Positions 31,655-41,202 are shown, numbered from the stretch's first letter. The stretch: DNA of 50,236 nucleotides from an uncultured Lachnospiraceae bacterium (GCA_902801415.1 CADCIK010000010.1:1-50236); one strand, 5' to 3'. The notes: generated from the sequence alone by a model not told the origin. Made by a program: numbers and translations.

Positions 31655-31945
31655 TGAGGAAGAGTGAGTAGATTCTCTCCATGCTTCCACAGAGAGCTGC
31701 AGGTGGTGGGATTGCAGCGCTGCACGAGAATTGAATGGACTTCTGAGGGCGAGCAGAAAGGGGCTTTGTATGCAGAGTTCCGAGTATGCGAGACGGAGCA
31801 GACTCTCCGTGATCAATTGTCAGCATATGTTAGTATGCGTTGAGTGGGCGTGGTATCACGTCAAGCCGGGTGGCACCGCAGGATCATTTTATCCAATGGA
31901 TTTTTACGACCCTGTCCCAGCAGACACTTCTGGGACAGGGTCTCT
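31655..31945 (+). ncRNA. Tryptophan T-box riboswitch leader
   Basis: The leader carries the T-box sequence GGGTGGCACCGCAGGA (31868-31883), which pairs with the uncharged tRNA acceptor end. A stem I region from about 31658 includes the GAGTAGATTCTC and AGAGAG/GGTGGGATTGCAGC features. The specifier loop AGAATTGAATGGACTTCT contains TGG at 31736-31738, a tryptophan codon. A terminator ends the leader. Uncharged tRNA-Trp would promote read-through into the trpB2 gene 109 bases further on. The specifier is assigned by position between the pairing AGAA/TTCT arms. Confidence 0.9.
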
Positions 31946-31948
31946 TTG
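31908..31948 (+). terminator. T-box-controlled terminator
   Basis: Perfect 13-bp arms GACCCTGTCCCAG (31908-31920) and CTGGGACAGGGTC (31930-31942) surround CAGACACTT and are followed by TCTTTG. The upstream T-box sequence can form the competing antiterminator. Confidence 0.9.
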
Positions 31949-32053
31949 TATTCAGCTATAAGACTTCCGTCCCAGGCATACGAAAGCAGCCGGCGCCGTA
32001 AGCGCCAAGTGATCCATTGCGAAAGGAGCCTGCGCTCCGGAAAGGAAGAACCC

Positions 32054-33433
32054 ATGGCAAACAAAGAAAATCAGAAGATTCCCTACAAGATCTATCTCTC
32101 CGAAAACGAGATCCCCAAGACATGGTACAATGTCAGGGCTGACATGAAGAACAAGCCCGCTCCCCTTCTCAATCCCGGAACCCTTCAGCCCATGACGGCT
32201 GAGGAGCTCAGCGCCGTGTTCTGTGAGGAACTGGTCGCTCAGGAGCTCGACAACGAAAATCCCTATATCCCGATCCCGGAAGAGATCCAGAATTTCTATA
32301 AGATGTACCGCCCTTCTCCGCTGGTGCGCGCGTACTGCCTGGAGGAGAAGCTGCAGACCCCTGCGCACATCTATTACAAGTTCGAGGGCAACAACACCAG
32401 TGGAAGCCACAAGCTCAACTCCGCCGTTCCCCAGGCCTATTACGCCAAAAAACAGGGTCTCAAGGGCGTGACCACCGAGACCGGCGCCGGCCAGTGGGGC
32501 ACAGCGCTCTCTATGGCCTGCTCCTATTTTGACCTGGACTGCAAGGTATACATGGTCAAGGTCAGCTATGAGCAGAAGCCTTTCCGCCGCGAAGTCATGC
32601 GCACCTACGGCGCTTCCGTGACGCCTTCCCCGTCCGACACGACAAATGTCGGCCGCAAGATCCTCGCCGAGCACCCCGGTACAACCGGCTCCCTCGGCTG
32701 CGCGATCTCCGAGGCGGTAGAAGTCGCGGTCTCCAATCCCGGTTACCGCTATGTGCTCGGCTCCGTCCTCAATCAGGTCCTCCTGCACCAGTCCGTCATC
32801 GGTCTTGAGACCAAGGCGGCGCTCGACAAATACGGCGTCAAGGCCGACATGATCATCGGCTGCGCCGGCGGCGGCTCCAACCTGGGCGGCCTGATTGCCC
32901 CCTTCATGGGTGAGAAACTCCGCGGCGAAGCGGACTATCACATCATCGCCGTTGAGCCGGCCTCCTGCCCCAGCTTCACACGCGGCGTCTACGCCTACGA
33001 CTTCTGCGACACCGGCATGGTGTGCCCGCTGGCCAAGATGTACACGCTGGGCAGCGACTTCATCCCGGCTCCCAACCACGCAGGCGGCCTGCGCTACCAC
33101 GGTATGAGCCCCGTGCTCTCCCAGCTTTACGACGACGGCCTCATGGAAGCCGTTTCCGTCAAGCAGACCGATGTCTTCGAGGCAGCAGAGATGTTCGCCC
33201 GCGTCGAGGGCATCCTTCCTGCCCCCGAGAGTTCCCATGCGATCCGCGTCGCGATCGATGAGGCGCTCAAATGCAAAGAGACCGGCGAAGCCAAGAACAT
33301 CGTCTTCGGGCTCACCGGCACCGGTTACTTCGATATGGTCGCGTATGAGAAATACCACGACGGCAAGATGACAGACTACGTCCCCACCGATGAAGAACTC
33401 GCCAAATACCGCGAGAAGCTTCCCAAAGTCTGA
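32054..33433 (+). CDS. trpB: TrpB-like PLP enzyme (TrpB2 type tryptophan synthase beta subunit)
   Basis: This 459-residue protein is longer than TrpB1 (about 400) and fits the TrpB2 group. The PLP lysine lies in KFEGNNTSGSHKLNSAVPQA. Other landmarks are TTETGAGQWGTALSMAC, the phosphate-binding glycine loop GCAGGGSNLGG, and the late FGLTGTGYFDM. TrpB joins indole and L-serine to make tryptophan. TrpB2 enzymes often occur without trpA, as here, and may salvage indole; other roles are possible. The start at 32054 has AAAGGAAG about 6 bases upstream; the frame is open further upstream through the leader but that part is non-coding. Control by a Trp T-box agrees with a tryptophan role. Confidence 0.9.
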   Translation: MANKENQKIPYKIYLSENEIPKTWYNVRADMKNKPAPLLNPGTLQPMTAEELSAVFCEELVAQELDNENPYIPIPEEIQNFYKMYRPSPLVRAYCLEEKLQTPAHIYYKFEGNNTSGSHKLNSAVPQAYYAKKQGLKGVTTETGAGQWGTALSMACSYFDLDCKVYMVKVSYEQKPFRREVMRTYGASVTPSPSDTTNVGRKILAEHPGTTGSLGCAISEAVEVAVSNPGYRYVLGSVLNQVLLHQSVIGLETKAALDKYGVKADMIIGCAGGGSNLGGLIAPFMGEKLRGEADYHIIAVEPASCPSFTRGVYAYDFCDTGMVCPLAKMYTLGSDFIPAPNHAGGLRYHGMSPVLSQLYDDGLMEAVSVKQTDVFEAAEMFARVEGILPAPESSHAIRVAIDEALKCKETGEAKNIVFGLTGTGYFDMVAYEKYHDGKMTDYVPTDEELAKYREKLPKV

Positions 33434-33494
33434 TCGCCGGGCCTGGTATCCCCCAATCTCATAGCTTTACGGATACTCCTTCTTCTTTCATTAA

Positions 33495-33545
33495 AAAGGG
33501 GCGGATGCACTTGCTGATCTGTTCAGCATTTGCTTCCGCCCCTTT
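33495..33545. terminator. Terminator between trpB2 and the SH3-type gene
   Basis: AAAGGGGCGG (33495-33504) and CCGCCCCTTT (33536-33545) are perfect arms. Inside them lie ATGCA/TGCTT and GCTGA/TCAGC pairs, giving a branched hairpin. A/T runs flank both sides, so it can serve both convergent genes. Confidence 0.8.
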
Positions 33546-33607
33546 GTAATTCTTCTATTCAGTTATATCCGCTTTCATCTACGCAGCGTTTCCGGTCAAT
33601 CCGGCTG

Positions 33608-33913
33608 TCAGATTCTCTCTGTATACTCCTTGTAGATGTAGCCGTAGCACTCGCCGCCCTTGGGATTGTAGATCCAGAGTCTGTACCAGAGGCCGTCTGT
33701 GGTAATTCCGTCGACTTTAAGCTTGTGGCCTTTCTCATAGACCTTTGCGATCTCGCCGTTGGGGCTGTATCTGCAGTTCAGGGAAGAGGATGTTACCTTT
33801 ACCCACCTGGGGGAGATGTCTCTTACGCTGAAATACTCGCTTCTTCCATCGTTTCCGCCAGTTACCTGATCAAGTGCCTCGTCGTTCAGTTTGTAGTTAT
33901 TCAGTTCGCTCAT
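33608..33913 (-). CDS. Small secreted protein: double-glycine leader plus SH3b-like domain
   Basis: This 101-residue protein begins MSELNNYKLNDEALDQVTGG. This looks like a leader for peptidase-containing ABC exporters: hydrophobic residues sit at -12 (Leu), -7 (Leu) and -4 (Val), Glu at -9, and Gly-Gly at -2/-1. Cleavage after Gly20 would release an 81-residue protein. The rest resembles a bacterial SH3 domain: VTSSSLNCRYSPNGEIAKVY, KGHKLKVDGITTDGLWYRLW and CYGYIYKEYTERI. Such domains bind cell wall or protein ligands. Proteins with this leader are usually bacteriocin-like or signalling peptides, so an SH3 cargo is odd. No exporter is nearby. GAGAGG lies 5 bases before the ATG. The function is unknown. 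Confidence 0.7.
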   Translation of the reverse strand: MSELNNYKLNDEALDQVTGGNDGRSEYFSVRDISPRWVKVTSSSLNCRYSPNGEIAKVYEKGHKLKVDGITTDGLWYRLWIYNPKGGECYGYIYKEYTERI

Positions 33914-34112
33914 GATTTCCTCTCATTTCCGGAGCGCCGCTTCATTCATATCATATCGATCCGCCTCTTCATCCGATTCTCTCATACCGGGCCTTTGCGC
34001 TCCTGGAAGCCCGCCGGCTGATCGACTGTGTTTTTCGTTATCTGATTGTATATACGCAGAGGCTGCGCCGCATCCACGGACAAATTTCAAAACTTTTTAA
34101 TTTTCCATGCTT

Positions 34113-35849
34113 TTACATAAGAGGCGCCGCCAGACGCAGCAGGAGCTGGCTGAACCGCAGGAAAGCGCCGCGTCCGCTCGTGTAGTACTCTGTCACTTCC
34201 CGGCACTGCTTAAAGGTCTCCTCGAAGTCGCGCTTCGTATCCATGACCGCGTCGCAGTCCGCATAGAGGCAGCCGTTCTCAAAGTGATGGTAAAGGCTCC
34301 TGTAGTCCAGATTGATCGTGCCGCAGGTCGCCATCAGGTCATCCGCGATCGACATCTTGGCGTGGCAGAAACCGGGTGTGAATTCGAAGACCCGGACACC
34401 GTTGCGCGTAAGACCGTTATAGTAGGAACGTGTCAGGCTGTAAACGAGCTTCTTATCCGGGATGCCCGGCGTGATGATGCGCACATCCACGCCTCTGCGC
34501 GCCGCCAGCGAGAACGCGTGGCACATTTCGTCCGTGATGATCAGATAGGGAGTGATAAACCAGGCATATTTCTGCGCGCTTTCCGCCATGCTGATATAGA
34601 CGTCCTCACCGACGTGAATATCGTCCATCGGCGTATCGGCGTAGGGCTGCACAAATCCGAGACTACTGCCTTCAATGGGCGTTGTATCTGCCAGATACTT
34701 CTCATCCTGTGAGATCTCTGCCCTCATTTTTTCAAAGTACGCATCTCTGTTCTTCTCAATGGTCTCCCTGCCTTTGGCGATGGATTCCCTTCTTTCCTTG
34801 CTGAGTTTCGGATCATCCTGAATCTTTCTGTCTTTCTCTTGCATCACATATGCGGCAGAGCTGTTGAACATATACTTTTTAAAATCTTTGTCATCCCTGT
34901 CTTCCCCCGAGATCGCATTCCACATCTCAAGGAAGGTCACAGTAAGGCTCTGCACCGCATCGCCTTCCAGGCGGACGCCTGTATCCTTCCAGAAACCAAA
35001 GGGCTCTGTCTTGTGGAAGTACTCATTAGCCAGGTTATATCCGCCCGTATAGCCCACTTTGCCGTCGATGACCGTAATCTTGCGGTGATCGCGGTTGTTG
35101 AGGAACAGGTTGAGTCCGGGTGCGAAGGGATTGAATACGCGGCACTGAATGCCATACTCCTCCGTGCGCTTTACGAAGTCCGTATTGATAAAGCCAAGGC
35201 TTCCCATGTCATCGTAAAAGACGCGGACCTCTACGCCGGCCTTGACTCGTTCTGCAAGGACGTCGCGGATCTCATGCCAGCTCTCCGCGTCCTCAATGGC
35301 GTGATACTCCATGAAGATAAACTTCTCCGCCTTTGCCATATCCTTTTTCTGGGCCTCGATGCCTTTCTCCGCATCGTCAAAATATTCGACCTTCGTATTC
35401 TGATAGACCGGGTAGCCTGCATTGCGCCGGATGTAATCGACGATACCGCCAAGCCGTCCGTCTCTCTTCCTTGCATTTTCTGCCTCCTTTTCTCCGTCAG
35501 GCAGCATGGGGAAGAGGATCTTGTCGATATCCTCATATCTCTTGCGCATCTTGAGCGTGTGGCCGTTGAGGCCGATCATCACATAAAGCGCTGTTCCGAA
35601 GATCGGAATGAGCAGGATCACCAGCATCCAGGTCATACGGATCGATGCGGTCTTGTGGCTTCCGTAAATGCGGAGCACAACCATCGCGCCGAGGAAGCGG
35701 ATTGCCGAATAAACCCAGCCCGCTTTCTGTCCGGCAAGATAGAGCAGTGACAGAAGCACTACCACTTCGAGCAGGATGGATATGACCGCAAAAACCATGC
35801 GGACCACGCCGTTTTTCACGGCAGCTTTTGTTTCCTGTGTGTTCTCCAT
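34113..35849 (-). CDS. cls: Cardiolipin synthase (phospholipase D family)
   Basis: This 578-residue membrane enzyme condenses two phosphatidylglycerols into cardiolipin. It has three N-terminal hydrophobic segments (about residues 16-100). Two HKD motifs follow: NNRDHRKITVIDGKVGYTGG with His255, and GFCHAKMSIADDLMATCGTI with His496. Between them lies an insert of about 65 highly charged, probably coiled-coil residues (QEKDRKIQDDPKLSKERRES onward) that makes it longer than the usual 480-510. The subtilase gene ends 17 bases upstream of its start on the same strand, so the two are likely co-transcribed. The ~200 bases after its stop, up to the SH3-type gene, show nothing clear beyond A/T-rich stretches. 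Confidence 0.9.
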   Translation of the reverse strand: MENTQETKAAVKNGVVRMVFAVISILLEVVVLLSLLYLAGQKAGWVYSAIRFLGAMVVLRIYGSHKTASIRMTWMLVILLIPIFGTALYVMIGLNGHTLKMRKRYEDIDKILFPMLPDGEKEAENARKRDGRLGGIVDYIRRNAGYPVYQNTKVEYFDDAEKGIEAQKKDMAKAEKFIFMEYHAIEDAESWHEIRDVLAERVKAGVEVRVFYDDMGSLGFINTDFVKRTEEYGIQCRVFNPFAPGLNLFLNNRDHRKITVIDGKVGYTGGYNLANEYFHKTEPFGFWKDTGVRLEGDAVQSLTVTFLEMWNAISGEDRDDKDFKKYMFNSSAAYVMQEKDRKIQDDPKLSKERRESIAKGRETIEKNRDAYFEKMRAEISQDEKYLADTTPIEGSSLGFVQPYADTPMDDIHVGEDVYISMAESAQKYAWFITPYLIITDEMCHAFSLAARRGVDVRIITPGIPDKKLVYSLTRSYYNGLTRNGVRVFEFTPGFCHAKMSIADDLMATCGTINLDYRSLYHHFENGCLYADCDAVMDTKRDFEETFKQCREVTEYYTSGRGAFLRFSQLLLRLAAPLM

Positions 35850-35866
35850 AATCTACTTCCTTTCAT

Positions 35867-38800
35867 TTACTTTTTGCGCAGCAGAGCGAGCACAATGGCC
35901 GCCGCCGCGAACAGGCCGATCGTAACAGGCCCTATATACTTATTGATCTGTGCTGTACTGCTTTCCTCTGCGGTTTCCTGCGCCGCAGGAGACGTGATCT
36001 TGTCAGCGCGGAAGTACATCACATCCGGCTCCGTTGTATTATAGCCGATCACATAGAGCGTTCCGTTGTAGCAGACCGCCAGAGGGTCAAACGCCTTGTG
36101 GAAGGAGGAAGCTTTTCCATAGCCTTCCGCCTGCTGCTGCGAATCATAGATGAGGTGCACGTCCTCACCCGGTGTGGCGGATCCGATGATCGCAGCTCCC
36201 CCTTCAAATCCGGCGATCGCAAAGTGCTCACTCGGCTCATCGCCGCCGCTCTTCATGTCATATTCGGTTCTGAGACCCTCTCCAAGGCATCCGTCCTGCG
36301 TGTCTGTAAGATCTTCCGTCTCGAATCCGTCAAGTTTTTCGTTGAAACTAAACCGGAACAGATTGCCTTCCGATACCGTATCCAGCTCATGTTCATAGTC
36401 TCTTCCCGTATAAATATAGAGTCTGCTGCCGCTTGCGGCGGCCTTCATGTTGGTCAGGTCCGTATACGCAGGGAACTTTCCCTCCAGCTTTGTGACTGTA
36501 TAGGAGGTGAGGTCGACTTTAAATATATGCGTATCGTAGTCCTCGTCATCCTGATCGGAGGATCTTCCGCCTATTACTAAGAGCATGTCATTAACTGCGC
36601 AGATCCCTCCGCTCCCCAGCGGTACGTCCACATCCAGTTTTTCCCAGGTATCCCCATAGGGCTCATAGCGCCACAGGCCGGCTTTTTCTCCTTCCTCCTC
36701 TTCTCCTTCTTTCATATTACAGCTTCCGTACAGGTACAGCCTCTCCCGCAGGGATGCCAGGCTGCCGGAAGAGACAGCCGATATATTAAACTCTTCCGGA
36801 AGACTGTGGCGGGACCATTTGTCTTCTTTGATATCATAGACCCACATTCCCTGCGCGTCATGGTACTTGGCTGTAACCGTCATAGTGTAGATCCTGTCGC
36901 CGCAGGCAGCGATCGGACCGTATATGCGGTCGCTTCTGTCCCCGATGAAGGCCTGGTCTCTGATCGGCAGGCTGAGTGTTTTGTCAAAGAGCCTTGCACC
37001 TTCGTCCGTCTCCGAGGACGTGATGAACACCGCGCGCATCACAGCGCCTTCCTCGTTGGTGACTTTGACCACATGTGAGCCTCCGGGGAGCGTTCCAAGA
37101 TTCACTTCAATCCTGCTGTCCTCCCAGCTTTTGGCTTCATACTCTCTGTCATCGATCTCGATCTTTCCTTTACTGCCAAAGAACCAGCCTTCCACTGTCA
37201 GGACCCGGTCCTGCGCTTCTGCTGTCTGGATCAGCGGCGCTTTCGCGGTAAAGGATGTCTGTCCGTGCAGGTTCACTCTTGCGCCTGTGCGGCAGAGCTT
37301 AGCCAGCGATTCGTCGTAATCGACCGACGCGAGGAGTTTGGCCGCGCGTTCCCTCGCCAGATCCTCGAGCTGCGCGCCTGTAAGCGAAGCATTGTCGGGC
37401 TCGTCTCTGGCGATCACCGCGAGACATCCGGTCACTACAGGCGCTGCCATTGAGGTGCCGGACATGATCACATAGGATCCCGCAAATGCGTTTTCGTCTC
37501 CGACAGCCACGTTATCGATCAGAAGCGCGGTCTCCCCGTTCACTTCCGTCTGCCTGCTGTCCTGCTGACACATACCAATCCCGATCCGGGCGATCACATA
37601 TTTGCTGTCTCCGTCTTCCCACTCATAGAGCCCGTCGATCCTTCCGGGATCCTGATACGAATCAAGCCCTTTATTCAGCTTCTCTTCCTCCGACATCCCT
37701 TTTTCCAGCATGTCGTGCAGCTGATTGGAGGCGTCAATATAGCCCTGTACGTTATAGCTGAGTGGGCTCCACTGGCACTGATATATCGTATAAGAAGCTC
37801 CGGCATTCCACCCCTTCTTGAGGGCGTTCATGCAGGTGCCGTCGATCTCTGCCGGTTGTCCGTCTTCGCCCGCGCAGGTGATCATATCGATCCCTCCGGC
37901 GGGCTTGAAGCCGTCGCTCATCGCTGTTTTGACACCGATCCATCGGACGTCTTCCGCGGATTCGACGGGAATTGCCATGTATACATAGCCGTTGGTCGCG
38001 GCGTAACTTCCATCCTCTCTTTCCTTGTCCTTTTTGAGCGCGGACAGGCGAAGCGCCATGGAGTATTTGTCATCAAACCCATTTCCGGTGTTGATCTCAC
38101 CAATCTCTTTCGCCTCGTCATCCATAGCCGGATTGGCGTCAAAAAAGCGCACACCCGGCGTCTCTTCATCAAAGCGCTCTATACCCGACGGAAGATCCGC
38201 AGGATCCGACGCCTCCGGATAGAACCGCGTATTGTCTGTATAGCTGTAATAGTCGCCCTCTTCTCCATCCTTGATGATATGGGTCACCGTTGACATGATC
38301 GATCCGCCCGGCGCAAAGACGTCCGTGGAATCCTGCCCCCAGCAGGAGAAATCCGTCATAGCGCCGTTTCCCGACGCCGCGTTTACAACGATCGCGCTCA
38401 CATTGTGCGTCTGGCTGCCCAGATCAATGGATTCATCCAGGTCTAAATAACGGTTTCCCGACGCGATCACCGTGTTGACGCCTTTCCCCGCCAGTTCATC
38501 GATCATCACGGAGAGGGCGAACTGCGGCTGTACGGTGCCCCATGAGCAGTTGACGGCCTTGAGATTGACCTCCGAGGCGCAGTCAACGAGAAAATCGAAG
38601 CCTTTGAGCACGGACCTCATGTCCTGCTCCGTGCCGTTTCCGCCAAAAACGTTGACGGAGAAGATCTTCACGCCGTTCGCAATGCCCGAAACGCCTTCTC
38701 CATTCCAGTTCGCGGCGATGATCCCGGCCACATGGGTCCCGTGGGAGTCTACCGCCTTCTGTTCATTCACCGGATTATTGTCTCCGCTTGCATTTAAGCC

Positions 38801-39763
38801 GTACCGGCCGCAGCCGTATTTCTTCTGCTGCTCCTCAGTAAACTCGTACAACACGCCCTGCAGGTCCGGGTGATCCGTATCAATGCCCGTATCCATGATA
38901 CAGATCGTACCGCCCGCGTTTTCCGGCGCTTTCTCATTGCGGCGCCCTTCTCTCCAGCCGGCAATTCCAAGGCTGTAACCGCCGGTGGGCGAAAGCGGCG
39001 TCGTATATATATCGGATGTATCCGCCAGATACCACTGCATTGCTGACAGATCTCCGGGACCGGGCACCTCCGGTCCGGCAGGTTCCTCCGGCGAAGCTGT
39101 TTCCGCCGGGGACGAGGTCCCCCCGCTCTGCGGCGCCTCTGCCGCTGCTGCCTCGGCAGTGCCTGCCTGCGATGCATTCCCATCTTCCTCTGCTGCTGCC
39201 GCGGTTTCAGACGATGTGGAGTCCTCTGCGCCAGCCGCCTCCGCTGTCTCCGGCTCTTCGGCCGCGTAGGCCATATACTCCGGCTCCGCGATGATCACAT
39301 ACGGATCCTCGCAGAGATCCAGGAGGATCTCTTCTGTAGTGCGGTCAGTATCGCTGATCTGCCAGATTGAAAAGCTTTCTGTTGCTGCTGTCTGCAGCCG
39401 CTGCGAAGCGAAGGCTGCCGCTTCTGCGCCGCCCGCTTCCAGTTCATTGACCGCGCTCGATACCGCTTCCGGACTGACCTCGGAGATCAGTTCAGCTTCA
39501 CCTTCCGTATCAGGGCCTTTCTTCCCTTTCACGATCGCGATCGCTTTTCCCTGTATATACTCTCTCTGTGCTGCAGCACGCATAAGTGTCTCCACAGCAG
39601 CTTCCGCTGTCACCAGGCCGGCCTCATTTCCCGACTCCTGCATCACAATTCTCTGTGGATCGGCCGCACGCAGCGCCTCCGCGTCCGCGGAAAGGGGCAT
39701 CATGGATGCAGCTATAAGGCTGATCCCGAGAAAACCTGCAAGCAATTCTCTAAATCTGTTCAT
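35867..39763 (-). CDS. Large membrane-anchored subtilisin-like protease (S8) with a Kelch-like propeller
   Basis: This 1298-residue protein has a signal peptide (LLAGFLGISLIAASMMPLSA), a propeptide-like region to about 170 and an Ala/Glu/Ser/Pro-rich linker (about 170-240). The S8 triad is Asp291 (IMDTGIDTDHPD), His341 (DSHGTHVAG) and Ser771 (SGTSMAAPVV). The His-Ser distance is about 430 residues, roughly 250 more than a compact subtilase, so a large insert (about residues 500-740) lies in the catalytic domain. An IPT/TIG-like domain (near 860-950) and Kelch-like beta-propeller repeats (about 960-1240) follow. The C-terminus has a membrane helix and a basic tail (LALLRKK), without an LPXTG motif. 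It probably acts on the outer surface. Cardiolipin synthase follows 17 bases downstream. Confidence 0.85.
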   Translation of the reverse strand: MNRFRELLAGFLGISLIAASMMPLSADAEALRAADPQRIVMQESGNEAGLVTAEAAVETLMRAAAQREYIQGKAIAIVKGKKGPDTEGEAELISEVSPEAVSSAVNELEAGGAEAAAFASQRLQTAATESFSIWQISDTDRTTEEILLDLCEDPYVIIAEPEYMAYAAEEPETAEAAGAEDSTSSETAAAAEEDGNASQAGTAEAAAAEAPQSGGTSSPAETASPEEPAGPEVPGPGDLSAMQWYLADTSDIYTTPLSPTGGYSLGIAGWREGRRNEKAPENAGGTICIMDTGIDTDHPDLQGVLYEFTEEQQKKYGCGRYGLNASGDNNPVNEQKAVDSHGTHVAGIIAANWNGEGVSGIANGVKIFSVNVFGGNGTEQDMRSVLKGFDFLVDCASEVNLKAVNCSWGTVQPQFALSVMIDELAGKGVNTVIASGNRYLDLDESIDLGSQTHNVSAIVVNAASGNGAMTDFSCWGQDSTDVFAPGGSIMSTVTHIIKDGEEGDYYSYTDNTRFYPEASDPADLPSGIERFDEETPGVRFFDANPAMDDEAKEIGEINTGNGFDDKYSMALRLSALKKDKEREDGSYAATNGYVYMAIPVESAEDVRWIGVKTAMSDGFKPAGGIDMITCAGEDGQPAEIDGTCMNALKKGWNAGASYTIYQCQWSPLSYNVQGYIDASNQLHDMLEKGMSEEEKLNKGLDSYQDPGRIDGLYEWEDGDSKYVIARIGIGMCQQDSRQTEVNGETALLIDNVAVGDENAFAGSYVIMSGTSMAAPVVTGCLAVIARDEPDNASLTGAQLEDLARERAAKLLASVDYDESLAKLCRTGARVNLHGQTSFTAKAPLIQTAEAQDRVLTVEGWFFGSKGKIEIDDREYEAKSWEDSRIEVNLGTLPGGSHVVKVTNEEGAVMRAVFITSSETDEGARLFDKTLSLPIRDQAFIGDRSDRIYGPIAACGDRIYTMTVTAKYHDAQGMWVYDIKEDKWSRHSLPEEFNISAVSSGSLASLRERLYLYGSCNMKEGEEEEGEKAGLWRYEPYGDTWEKLDVDVPLGSGGICAVNDMLLVIGGRSSDQDDEDYDTHIFKVDLTSYTVTKLEGKFPAYTDLTNMKAAASGSRLYIYTGRDYEHELDTVSEGNLFRFSFNEKLDGFETEDLTDTQDGCLGEGLRTEYDMKSGGDEPSEHFAIAGFEGGAAIIGSATPGEDVHLIYDSQQQAEGYGKASSFHKAFDPLAVCYNGTLYVIGYNTTEPDVMYFRADKITSPAAQETAEESSTAQINKYIGPVTIGLFAAAAIVLALLRKK

Positions 39764-39835
39764 ATACCCCTGTGCCTCCTTTTTTGTGCTTATCTACACA
39801 CTATCACAATTCCATTCTGTTTGCCACAGACGACA

Positions 39836-39863
39836 AAGACCTCCATCCGAAGATGGAGGTCTT
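39836..39863 (-). terminator. Terminator after the GntP permease gene
   Basis: AAGACCTCCATC (39836-39847) and GATGGAGGTCTT (39852-39863) are perfect 12-bp arms around a CGAA tetraloop (TTCG on the gene strand). It lies between the gntP stop and the start of the protease gene. Confidence 0.8.
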
Positions 39864-39880
39864 GTAAATCAATGTTTTGA

Positions 39881-41143
39881 TCAGTGGATGATCAGATACA
39901 GGATGACCGATACGATCGTGCTTGTAAGTCCGATCGCCGCCTCGAACGGGATCAGCTTCATGCGGTCGCCGATGGACAGATTGACTGCGCCGCCTGTTGC
40001 GTGGAAGAAGGAGCCGTGGGGCAGAGAATCCAGAACCGTTGCGCCTGCATGGACCATTGCCGCCGCTGCCAGCGCGGACACGCCGTTTGCAAGGAGGGTA
40101 GGCGCGAATGTCTGCGCCGCAACAGTAGCGCCGGCGGTCGTGGAAGCAGTTGCAGCCGCCATCAGGATACCGGCCAGAGGTGCCAGCACAAATGCGGGCA
40201 TGTTCATAGCCTCAAGGATGTTGGTGACATCATACTGAAGAGCGGACGCCTTGATGATACCGGCGATAGTGCCTGTTCCGATCAGGAGAATGGAGACGCC
40301 GACAACCTTGCTGAGGCCGAATTCCATGTATTCAACACAGTTTTTGACCTTGCCCGTTGCGATCATGCTGATGAAGCCGCCTACAGGAAGCGCGATCAGG
40401 GGATCAATGGCAATACCTGCGATGGGGCGGAGCGCCAGCATAACGATGACGACGACGGGACCCAGGACAGCCGGTCCGAATCCGGGAAGATTCTTTTCAC
40501 CCGAGCTCTCCATGTCGCCGGCTGTGATCGCGTCCCCGGACTTTTTGCACAGGATCGACGCGAGGAAAATGGTCATAGCGAGCGCGAACAAAGCGGGAAC
40601 AGCGTTGCGCATCATGACAGCAGTCAGATCCTGTGAAAAAGCCTCGGACACTGCGATGGTATTGGGGTTGGGGGAAATGATGTTTCCGGCTTTTCCGCCG
40701 CCGATCATGGCCACCAGAATGCCGCTCTTGGAAAGGCCGGCTCTCTTGCCGATCGCCAGCGCAATAGGCGCTACAGTAATAACAGAGATGTCGATAAATA
40801 CGCCTACTGCGCAGATGATCATCGTCGCGATCGCGATTGCGGCTACAGCCCTTTTTTCGCCCAGTTTTTCAACGATCGTCTCCGCGATCTTCTCCGCGGA
40901 TCCCGTTTTGATCAGAGCGCCTGCCAAAATACCACTGGTCAGGATCCTTAAGACCGAAGACATCATAGATCCGGCGCCGCTCACCATTGTATTGACAGTG
41001 TTCACGAGGCCGCCTCCGCCGATCAGGCCGCCAATGAGCGCGCCGAGGATCAAACTGTATGCGGGCTGCACTTTTTTGATGATCAGTACAATTGCAATGA
41101 TAAGACCGATTATAGCTCCCAATGTAGTGAATTGTGCTTCCAT
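39881..41143 (-). CDS. GntP family permease (gluconate/glycerate-type proton symporter)
   Basis: This 420-residue protein has about twelve hydrophobic helices. GntP-type stretches include ILGALIGGLIGGGGLVNTVN, ILTSGILAGALIKTGSAEKI, MIGGGKAGNIISPNPNTIAV and AATASTTAGATVAAQTF. The family imports gluconate, glycerate and related hydroxy acids. It starts 59 bases after a glycerate kinase gene on the same strand, so glycerate or a precursor is the likeliest substrate. A terminator follows. Confidence 0.9.
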   Translation of the reverse strand: MEAQFTTLGAIIGLIIAIVLIIKKVQPAYSLILGALIGGLIGGGGLVNTVNTMVSGAGSMMSSVLRILTSGILAGALIKTGSAEKIAETIVEKLGEKRAVAAIAIATMIICAVGVFIDISVITVAPIALAIGKRAGLSKSGILVAMIGGGKAGNIISPNPNTIAVSEAFSQDLTAVMMRNAVPALFALAMTIFLASILCKKSGDAITAGDMESSGEKNLPGFGPAVLGPVVVIVMLALRPIAGIAIDPLIALPVGGFISMIATGKVKNCVEYMEFGLSKVVGVSILLIGTGTIAGIIKASALQYDVTNILEAMNMPAFVLAPLAGILMAAATASTTAGATVAAQTFAPTLLANGVSALAAAAMVHAGATVLDSLPHGSFFHATGGAVNLSIGDRMKLIPFEAAIGLTSTIVSVILYLIIH

Positions 41144-41202
41144 ATCCTACCCCTTTCTGTAAAGCCGGTTGTGTACGTTGATGTATGTGTTTAAAGCAGG
41201 CA

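Noticed and set aside
31952-33358. 468-codon frame opposite trpB2
   Set aside because: Antisense shadow of a strongly conserved enzyme gene.
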